Of a stretch of 7,726 nucleotides of DNA, positions 1-5,360 are shown one piece after another (the stretch's first letter is position 1; each line of letters begins with the position of its first letter). Location: NCBI GenBank assembly GCA_002427975.1, contig DIZT01000329.1, positions 5,702-13,427 of the forward strand. The letters are read 5' to 3'. The stretch comes from Micrococcaceae bacterium UBA6021 (lineage in GTDB: Bacteria; Actinomycetota; Actinomycetes; Actinomycetales; Micrococcaceae). The notes under the pieces are model-generated. The model made no database searches, was not told the DNA's origin, and saw only the letters and a list, made by a program, of their open reading frames with translations. The position numbers and the translations under genes are program-made.

Positions 1-87
1 CCGTCCCCGACGACGGTGGATGCCCCGGTCGCGGAGCCATCGCCCACCATGGTGGATCCTGTCCTGCCGACCGAGCCGGTGGCCTGA
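1..87 (+). CDS. 3' end of an upstream gene, Pro/Thr/Val-rich C-terminal tail (partial)
   Basis: Reading from base 1, 28 codons stay open to a TGA at 85-87. The peptide is low complexity, with two similar units (PSPTTVDAPVAE and PSPTMVDPVLPTE), and it ends in EPVA. Such Pro/Thr/Val tails usually follow a folded domain as a flexible linker or extension. The stop lies three bases before the ATG of the LuxR-type regulator and in the same frame, so the two genes are almost certainly co-transcribed and may be translationally coupled. The catalytic or structural part is outside the window, so the product cannot be named. An Hsp70-like protein with a Pro-rich tail is a guess from memory of similar actinobacterial dynamin loci and is not shown by the sequence. 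Confidence 0.6.
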   Translation, partial: PSPTTVDAPVAEPSPTMVDPVLPTEPVA

Positions 88-90
88 GGG

Positions 91-2163
91 ATGGCGGCCG
101 AGGACACGCAACCCGGACTGGAGCGGTTCACCCGAGCGGATCTGCATCAGTCGGGCTGGCAGGCGCAGGGGAGCGCAGGCCTCCTGGCTCGAGAGCTGCG
201 CGGCGAAAATGCCGCCGTCCGGCAACTGCTGCTGGCACTGTCCGTGGGGTTCACCTTGCCTGGCCCGCTGCCCTCCGAGCTGGACCGGAAGCTTGGAAGC
301 CCCCGGGGCGTGGCCCTGGACGCCTTGGTGGAACGGGCCGAGTTTTTGGGCCTCCTGCTACCCGACGGGACAGTGGCAGGCCCCGCTCAGCTCGCGCTTC
401 TCAACACCACGCCCACGGCGCGGATGCATGCCCTGCAGCGGGAACTGGTGGACGTACTGACATCAGATGGCCACCCGCTGGGCGACCTGGGCCGCGAGCT
501 CGCCCGGGGGGGACTGACAGATCCCCGGGTCGCAGCCGAACTCGAAGCGGCTGCCGACAGGGCGCTCCATCGTGATCCGGGTCTGGCCGCCCTGCTGTAC
601 AGCGAGGCGCTGTTGGCAGGGGCCGACGAAGTGCGCACCGCTGCCCGACGTGCCCACGCTGCCGCCGCCACGGGCGACCTGGACGCTGCCGGCCGGATCA
701 TCGACGCACTCCTGGTGAGCCCTCATCGGCCCGACGTGCGGCTCGGTGTGGACGTGGCCGCCTCCGTTTGGGCGCAGCGTGGGCTCCTGGCCCGCAGCGC
801 CGACCTCTATGCCTGGCTTGGTCCGGCCAACACCGGTGTCTCCGCCCCGCTTGCAGCGGTGGCCATGCTCGGCTGCGGCAACCGTGCGGGTGCCCAAGAG
901 GCTTTTCCGGCCGAGTCGGTACCGGTCTCTCCCACCCTCTTGGCGCTGGCCCTCTCACAGACCGGCAAGGGGATGATGGAGTCGCTCTCGCGCGATCCGC
1001 ACGGGGCACTTCCCCTGCTGATCCATGCCTCGGACATGCTCAACGCCTCGGGGTCGGCTGCACCGCTTCCGGACACGCCGGGCGCGCTGGCCGCGTTGCT
1101 GGCCCTCCACAGCGGTGAACCGCACGTGGCGGACACCATCATCAGGTCCGCCATCGCCGCCAAGCAGGGTGGTGACGCCGTCAAGCCCAGGCTGCACCTC
1201 CTGCAGGCGTGGTGCGCCATGCAGCAGGACAACGCCGACGGAGCACGGCTTGCCATCAATGAGGCTTCCAAAGCGAACCATTGGCCGCTGGTACCCCGTG
1301 ACGAGTTCCTGGGTGCCGCCCTGGAGGTGGGCCTCGCCCGCCGCAGCGGCGATGCCCATGACCTGGTGATGGCATGGGAGCGGGCCCGCGAGGCCATGCT
1401 GCACACCGCCGTCGACCTTTACAGCCTCCTGCCGTGGGGTGAACTGATGATTGCGGCGGCGCGGTTGAGGGAGACGCGCCGGTTGGCGCACTACCTGGAC
1501 GAGGCGTGGGCGCTCCTGGCCAGGCTGGGGGAGCCTCCGCTGTGGGCCGTCCCGCTTCACTGGGCGGCGGTCCAGGCAGCCCTGCTGACCAAGAGTCCGA
1601 CTGATCTTGCCCCACATGCTGCTGCGCTGGTCCGGGCATCGGAACATAGCCACCTTGCCGTTGTTCTCGCCGCGGCAGGCAGAGCGTGGGTCAGTGTCCT
1701 GGCGGGCCGGTTCCTGGCGCAGGACGTCGAGACTGCTGCCCGGGGTTTGAAATCCGTCGGAATGCCATGGGAAGGTGCCCGGCTTGCAGGCCACGCGGCA
1801 GCGCAGGCGGATGAGCGAAAGGACATGCTCCGGCTCCTTGCCTGCGCGCGTGACCTTCACCCGCAGGGGGGAACCACGGGACCTCCGGCGGGGCTGCCTC
1901 CGGAAGTCCGCCGCACCGCCGTGGAAAACGATCACGGCGGGCAACAGGACACGTCAGGGCTCAGCGAACGTGAAAAGGAGGTGGCGCGTTTGGTGCTGGA
2001 GGGAAAGACCTACCGGGAAATCGGCGAAGCCATCTATATTTCCCCCCGTACCGCAGAACATCACATTGCCCGGATGCGGCACAGGCTAGGGGCGGAAAAC
2101 CGCTCTGACCTGCTGGTACGCCTTCGACTCGCGTTGGGGGCAGATCATACGACCCCAGACTGA
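91..2163 (+). CDS. LuxR-family transcriptional regulator, LAL/MalT-like without an NTPase domain
   Basis: This 690-residue protein is probably a cytoplasmic DNA-binding regulator of the adjacent ini-type operon. The C-terminus is a classic LuxR/GerE helix-turn-helix: LSEREKEVARLVLEGKT starts near residue 624, followed by REIGEAIYISPRTAEHHIARMRHRLG and a closing RSDLLVRLRLALG. Residues about 43-125 resemble the winged-helix segment that follows the nucleotide-binding domain in large STAND/LAL regulators (LGLLLPDG, then LLNTTPTARMHALQRELVDVL). Residues about 150-600 are Ala/Leu-rich helical hairpins of the TPR-like sensor kind. I see no Walker A motif (GxxxxGK[ST]) anywhere, and full LALs are usually about 850-1000 residues, so the NTPase module appears to be absent. 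ATG 91 is the first possible start after the upstream stop; no clear Shine-Dalgarno precedes it, consistent with coupling to the upstream gene. In mycobacteria a regulator gene (iniR, Rv0339c) also lies near iniBAC; equivalence here is inference from position. Confidence 0.88.
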   Translation: MAAEDTQPGLERFTRADLHQSGWQAQGSAGLLARELRGENAAVRQLLLALSVGFTLPGPLPSELDRKLGSPRGVALDALVERAEFLGLLLPDGTVAGPAQLALLNTTPTARMHALQRELVDVLTSDGHPLGDLGRELARGGLTDPRVAAELEAAADRALHRDPGLAALLYSEALLAGADEVRTAARRAHAAAATGDLDAAGRIIDALLVSPHRPDVRLGVDVAASVWAQRGLLARSADLYAWLGPANTGVSAPLAAVAMLGCGNRAGAQEAFPAESVPVSPTLLALALSQTGKGMMESLSRDPHGALPLLIHASDMLNASGSAAPLPDTPGALAALLALHSGEPHVADTIIRSAIAAKQGGDAVKPRLHLLQAWCAMQQDNADGARLAINEASKANHWPLVPRDEFLGAALEVGLARRSGDAHDLVMAWERAREAMLHTAVDLYSLLPWGELMIAAARLRETRRLAHYLDEAWALLARLGEPPLWAVPLHWAAVQAALLTKSPTDLAPHAAALVRASEHSHLAVVLAAAGRAWVSVLAGRFLAQDVETAARGLKSVGMPWEGARLAGHAAAQADERKDMLRLLACARDLHPQGGTTGPPAGLPPEVRRTAVENDHGGQQDTSGLSEREKEVARLVLEGKTYREIGEAIYISPRTAEHHIARMRHRLGAENRSDLLVRLRLALGADHTTPD

Positions 2164-2202
2164 GCCCTGCCACCCCTAGCCCGGAGATCCAATCCCCTAA
2201 CA

Positions 2203-2222
2203 CGGGGCATCGGGGTACGGGG
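2203..2222 (+). repeat. Three CGGGG blocks spaced 7-8 bp
   Basis: CGGGG occurs at 2203-2207, 2211-2215 and 2218-2222. Just upstream, a CCCC at about 2193-2197 can pair with the first GGGG across the TAACAC loop, giving a four-base stem. The blocks lie about 120-140 bp before iniB. They could be protein contact sites, or chance in G-rich DNA; no function can be shown. Confidence 0.35.
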
Positions 2223-2226
2223 ACGC

Positions 2227-2268
2227 AACCCGATGCACGGTCCGCGCGGGGGACCGTACGTTTGGGTT
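2227..2268. promoter_or_regulatory. Nested inverted repeat, candidate operator
   Basis: The inner arms ACGGTCC (2237-2243) and GGACCGT (2251-2257) are a perfect 7-bp inverted repeat around a 7-base centre. The outer arms AACCC (2227-2231) and GGGTT (2264-2268) are also perfectly complementary and share the same centre to within half a base. The whole spans 42 bp. No T-run follows, so it does not look like an intrinsic terminator. It lies 74 bp before the iniB start, a plausible place for a dimeric regulator such as the LuxR-type protein encoded just upstream. The pairing is seen; the operator role is inferred. Confidence 0.5.
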
Positions 2269-2289
2269 AAGCCCGGCACCGAGGCCCGG

Positions 2290-2315
2290 CGATCCACACA
2301 AGTCGCCGATCCACA
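2290..2315 (+). repeat. 9-bp direct repeat CGATCCACA, 17-bp period
   Basis: CGATCCACA occurs at 2290-2298 and again at 2307-2315, starts 17 bp apart, ending 27 bp before the iniB ATG. The period is between one and two helical turns, so the copies are not on the same DNA face. The location suggests either the core promoter/leader or a second protein-binding site. Only two copies are present, so chance cannot be excluded. Confidence 0.4.
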
Positions 2316-2330
2316 ATTCAGGGAAGATTT

Positions 2331-2335
2331 GAGGA
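2331..2335 (+). promoter_or_regulatory. iniB: Ribosome binding site of iniB
   Basis: GAGGA sits 7 bases before ATG 2343, an ideal Shine-Dalgarno arrangement. It supports this start and predicts strong initiation compared with iniC. Confidence 0.75.
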
Positions 2336-2342
2336 CCATCCA

Positions 2343-3401
2343 ATGCCTACACTCGCCAACCAGCTAGTTCAGTTCCTGATGAGTCTGTTCAATAACCCTG
2401 CCGCTGCCCAGGAGTTCCTGAACGATCCGGAGCGCGCCCTGGAGGGTGCCGGCCTGCGCCACGTCGGCTCCATGGACGTTGACGCTGTTATGCCGGTTGT
2501 CCTGGACTACGCACCCATCACAGTCCCCGCGTCCTCCTTCAGCCGGGAGGACAACACGGGCGGCAACACCCCATGGATCGGCGGCGCCACGGGCAACACC
2601 GCGGCTCCTGCGGGAACCACCCAGCTTGACGACCATGCGCATGCTGTCCAGCAGTTGGCCCACGTGGTGAACAACTACTCCTACACGCCGGTAGTGGATG
2701 GCCGCGACACCATCACAGACCAGTCTGTACACGAGAACATCTGGGCGGGGGACGACGTGAACCAGTGGTTCCAGAATGAGGTTGTCATCGCTTCCGGCGA
2801 TCATGCCCTGGCTTCCGGCGACGACCTCAACGTCCGTGACTCCCATAACACCACGGACTCCTACAACACAGACAACTCGCTGGATGCTTCCACGGACAAC
2901 TCGATCAGTGCCGGCGGAGATCGGGCCATCGGCACCAGCCAGCTGGATGCTGCCGATTCGTTCAACACCGATGTTGACTTTGACGTTGATGATTCGTTGA
3001 ACGACAACTCCGACAACCCCGTGGACAACTCGGACCACTCCACTACCGATGTTGCCGTGGCGATCGACCACTCCTTCACCGATGACCACACCTTCACAGA
3101 TGATCACCCGACCGCCACCGATATTGGGATTGCGGATTCGTTCCAGGACAACCCTGACAATTCTGACCACTTGGCCAACCCTACGAACACCGACGTTGCT
3201 TTGGACCTGGCAGATTCGTTCATCGATAACTCGCAGACGGAGGGCAGCGACGCGGCTATTGCGGATTCCTTCAACCCGGTGGAGGCTGAAGATTCCTACC
3301 AGGACGGCTTGGATAACCAGGACAGCGTGGACAATTCCGCCAACGCCGACCCGGACGTGCACACCGCTCTACCGGTGGACGAATCACACATCGTGCTGTA
3401 G
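2343..3401 (+). CDS. iniB: IniB-like protein: IniB N-terminal domain plus acidic Asp/Asn/Ser-rich tail
   Basis: This 352-residue protein is the first gene of the iniBAC-like operon. Residues 1-60 (ANQLVQFLMSLFNNPAAAQEFL, then DPERALEGAGL and VMPVVLDYAPI) match the helical IniB N-terminal domain as I know it. Residues about 61-160 are Gly/Thr/Asn-rich, with a short hydrophobic part around 100-150. From about 160 to the end the protein is low complexity: by hand count 43 Asp, 19 Asn and 4 Glu in 192 residues, with recurrent ADSF (204, 264, 290, 307), DNSDN and FTDDH units. No lysine or cysteine occurs in the whole protein, and no Arg or Lys after R194. No signal peptide or membrane segment is evident. 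Mycobacterial IniB has a Gly-rich tail instead, so only the N-terminal domain seems conserved. The biochemical role is unknown; an accessory or scaffold partner of the dynamin pair, or an acidic or cation-binding disordered protein, are possibilities. Confidence 0.85.
   Translation: MPTLANQLVQFLMSLFNNPAAAQEFLNDPERALEGAGLRHVGSMDVDAVMPVVLDYAPITVPASSFSREDNTGGNTPWIGGATGNTAAPAGTTQLDDHAHAVQQLAHVVNNYSYTPVVDGRDTITDQSVHENIWAGDDVNQWFQNEVVIASGDHALASGDDLNVRDSHNTTDSYNTDNSLDASTDNSISAGGDRAIGTSQLDAADSFNTDVDFDVDDSLNDNSDNPVDNSDHSTTDVAVAIDHSFTDDHTFTDDHPTATDIGIADSFQDNPDNSDHLANPTNTDVALDLADSFIDNSQTEGSDAAIADSFNPVEAEDSYQDGLDNQDSVDNSANADPDVHTALPVDESHIVL
2955..3272 (+). repeat. iniB: Dispersed in-frame repeats encoding DSF/DSL units in iniB
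   Basis: GATTCGTTC occurs at 2955-2963, 3135-3143 and 3213-3221, with near copies GATTCGTTG at 2991-2999 and GATTCCTTC at 3264-3272. All are in the same codon phase; spacings are 36, 144, 78 and 51 bp. They encode the Asp-Ser-Phe/Leu units of the IniB tail. Use of the same codons at each copy suggests the tail grew by internal duplication, though codon preference contributes. Confidence 0.55.
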
Positions 3402-3440
3402 ACATCGGATTATGCCCGTCCCACTCCCATCGTTGACGCA

Positions 3441-3445
3441 AAGGA
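3441..3445 (+). promoter_or_regulatory. iniA: Ribosome binding site of iniA
   Basis: AAGGA lies 6 bases before ATG 3452 and fixes this start. The 50-bp gap after the iniB stop contains no hairpin terminator, so the two genes are probably co-transcribed. Confidence 0.7.
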
Positions 3446-3451
3446 CAGAAT

Positions 3452-5347
3452 ATGGCTGATACGCAACCACCGGGAGGCCCGGGACGGACGCCTCAGGCAA
3501 TAAGTGCTGACCAGCTGGCCAGGCTGGTGGAACAGGGCATCGAACTGGTGGGGACAGGTGACCGGGCGGACCTCCGCAGGCGCCTGGACCAGACCCTGCG
3601 CCGGTTGAAGGATCCCAGTGTCCGAGTGATTGTGGTGGGGGAATTCAAGCAAGGCAAAAGCAAACTCATCAACGCGCTGGTGAACGCCCCGGTGTGCTCT
3701 GTCGATGACGACATCGCCACCTCGGTGCCCACAGTGGTCCGTCAGGGCACGCCGGCGTCGGCGGCCATCCTGGTGCCCAAAACGGGCAGTGAAGACAGTG
3801 ACGAAGCATTGGTGGAGCGTCAACCGGTCAACATAGCGGAATTGGCAGTGTATGTGTCCGAGCAGGGGAACCCCGGAAACATCAGGAAGCTGGTCGCCGC
3901 GGAAGTCTTGATTCCCCGCAAGATCCTGGCCGATGGGCTGACCATCATAGATTCCCCGGGGGTGGGGGGAATGGGTTCCTCTTCGCACACCCTGACCACC
4001 CTGACGGCGTTGCCCACTGCGGATGCCATGCTGCTGGTTTCGGATGCATCACAGGAGTACACCGAGCCGGAAATGCGGTTCCTGCAACAGGCTATGCGGA
4101 TCATCCCGAGCGTTGCGGGCATATTGACCAAAACGGACCTATATCCGGACTGGCGCCGTGTGGAGGAACTGGACCGGAGCCAGCTTGCGCTGGTGGCGCA
4201 GGACATCCCGCTGTTCCCGGTTTCTTCGGACCTCCGACTTGAGGCCGCACGCCTGCAGGACCCTGAACTCAACGCGGAATCGGGGTTTCCGAGGCTGGTG
4301 AGCCATCTCCGGAACGAAATCGTGGGTAAGGCAGAGCGGCTCCAACGCCGCTCCGTGTGCCAGGACCTGCTCTCCGTGACGGAGAACCTGCGCCTGTCGC
4401 TGCAGTCCGAACTGGGGGCGTTGGAGGACCCTGAGGGGACGCCCACCATGATCGCCGGACTGGAGGAAGCGAAGACGCAGGCCGATGAGCTGCGCAAACG
4501 GTCTGCGAGATGGCAGATCACGCTGAACGATGGCATTGGCGACCTCATCGCGGACATGGAGTACGACCTCCGCGACCGTCTGAGGCGGATCCAACGGGAG
4601 GCCGAATCCGCCATCGACCAGGGCGACCCCGGCACCGCCTGGCCCGAGTTTTCCGCGTGGCTTGAAGAGTGTGCTGCGGCGGCTATTTCGGACACGTTTG
4701 TGTGGACCAGCGAACGTGCGCAATGGCTGGCCGCGCAGGTGGCAGAGCACTTTTCGGACGATGAGGTTGCGTTGCCTATGCTGCGTGTCTCGGACACGGG
4801 GGACGCGCTGGACCCCGTGGACAACATGCCAACGCTCGACGACGGCCGGGTCAGCCCCGTGCAGAAGGTCCTGATCGGCATGCGAGGGTCCTACGGCGGG
4901 GTGCTGATGTTCGGGCTCCTGACCGGGATGTTCGGCATGGCCCTGATCAACCCGCTGTCCGTGGGCGCCGGCCTGCTGCTGGGACGCAAGGCCTACCGCG
5001 ACGACAAGGAAACCCGGCTGAAACGCCGGCAGGCCGAAGCCAAGGCCCTGGTCCGCCGGCAGCTGGACGATGTCACGTTCCAGGTGGGCAAGCAGCTCAA
5101 GGACCGGCTCCGGCTGGTGCAGCGGTCCACCCGGGACCATTTCACCGAAATCGCGGACGAACACCACCGCTCACTGGCGGATTCCGTGGCGGCAGCCCAG
5201 AAGGCAGCTACCACCTACACGCTGCGTAAAGACGTCCGTATCCGGGAAATCACGGCTGAGCTGAAGAAGGTTGACGCCCTGCACCATGCAGCCGGGCTCG
5301 TGGCCGCAGGAGCGGCGCAGGCAGCTTCGGTAGCGTCGGTCAGCTGA
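3452..5347 (+). CDS. iniA: IniA-like bacterial dynamin-family GTPase
   Basis: This 631-residue large GTPase is probably bound to the inner face of the plasma membrane and remodels membranes by GTP-driven conformational change. GTPase motifs are intact: G1 GEFKQGKS at 63-70, a G2 Thr in DIATSVPT at 87-94, G3 DSPG at 167-170 and G4 TKTD at 226-229. Residues about 300-430 and 515-610 are charged helices suited to the dynamin stalk/neck bundle. Between them, residues about 473-512 are hydrophobic and Gly-rich (VLMFGLLTGMFGMALINPL, then GAGLLLGRKAY), matching the membrane-inserting paddle of IniA and BDLP proteins. Length agrees with mycobacterial IniA (about 640). M. smegmatis IniA is a known dynamin-like protein with membrane fission activity, and iniA is known to respond to cell-wall inhibitors in mycobacteria. 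The C-terminus is an Ala-rich helix. Gene order after iniB and before a second GTPase strongly supports the call. Confidence 0.9.
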   Translation: MADTQPPGGPGRTPQAISADQLARLVEQGIELVGTGDRADLRRRLDQTLRRLKDPSVRVIVVGEFKQGKSKLINALVNAPVCSVDDDIATSVPTVVRQGTPASAAILVPKTGSEDSDEALVERQPVNIAELAVYVSEQGNPGNIRKLVAAEVLIPRKILADGLTIIDSPGVGGMGSSSHTLTTLTALPTADAMLLVSDASQEYTEPEMRFLQQAMRIIPSVAGILTKTDLYPDWRRVEELDRSQLALVAQDIPLFPVSSDLRLEAARLQDPELNAESGFPRLVSHLRNEIVGKAERLQRRSVCQDLLSVTENLRLSLQSELGALEDPEGTPTMIAGLEEAKTQADELRKRSARWQITLNDGIGDLIADMEYDLRDRLRRIQREAESAIDQGDPGTAWPEFSAWLEECAAAAISDTFVWTSERAQWLAAQVAEHFSDDEVALPMLRVSDTGDALDPVDNMPTLDDGRVSPVQKVLIGMRGSYGGVLMFGLLTGMFGMALINPLSVGAGLLLGRKAYRDDKETRLKRRQAEAKALVRRQLDDVTFQVGKQLKDRLRLVQRSTRDHFTEIADEHHRSLADSVAAAQKAATTYTLRKDVRIREITAELKKVDALHHAAGLVAAGAAQAASVASVS

Positions 5348-5360
5348 CGGCAGCCGCGAG

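Larger units (their letters stand above)
2164..2342 (+). promoter_or_regulatory. Probable control region of the iniB-iniA-iniC-like operon
   Basis: This 179-bp non-coding stretch separates the regulator from iniB and is by far the largest gap in the window. It holds three CGGGG blocks, a nested inverted repeat and a 9-bp direct repeat, each listed separately. No good sigma70-type -35/-10 pair is visible: CACAAT near 2312 and TACGTT at 2257 are weak -10 candidates without matching -35 boxes. That would fit a promoter needing an activator, but it is weak evidence. No hairpin followed by a T-run is seen after the regulator's stop, so some read-through into iniB is possible. Confidence 0.55.

Noticed and set aside
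955..1944. Long antisense open frame within the regulator gene
   Set aside because: High-GC codon bias produces such shadows. The sense frame encodes a clear LuxR HTH at its end, and the antisense product has no recognisable motif.
91..2163. Regulator split by a nonsense mutation from an upstream NTPase half
   Set aside because: The upstream frame ends in a low-complexity Pro/Thr tail, not in NTPase-like sequence, and the regulator has its own ATG directly after the stop. Kept only as a read-through question.
2237..2257. Intrinsic terminator for the regulator gene
   Set aside because: The 7-bp stem is GC-rich but is not followed by a T-run, and it is part of a wider symmetric element more typical of a protein-binding site.
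2364..3362. A 332-codon open frame antisense to almost all of iniB, rich in Val/Arg/Gly
   Set aside because: It mirrors the Asp (GAC/GAT) and Asn (AAC) codons of the sense gene, which read as Val in this antisense frame and never give stops. It has no domain-like sequence, and the sense frame has a good ribosome binding site and a known domain.
2843..3398. RTX-type calcium-binding repeats in the IniB tail
   Set aside because: The Asp-rich units lack the regular GGxGxDxUx nonapeptide spacing, so an RTX assignment is not supported.
4139..5167. Long antisense open frame within iniA
   Set aside because: The sense frame has all four GTPase motifs; the antisense product is a composition shadow.
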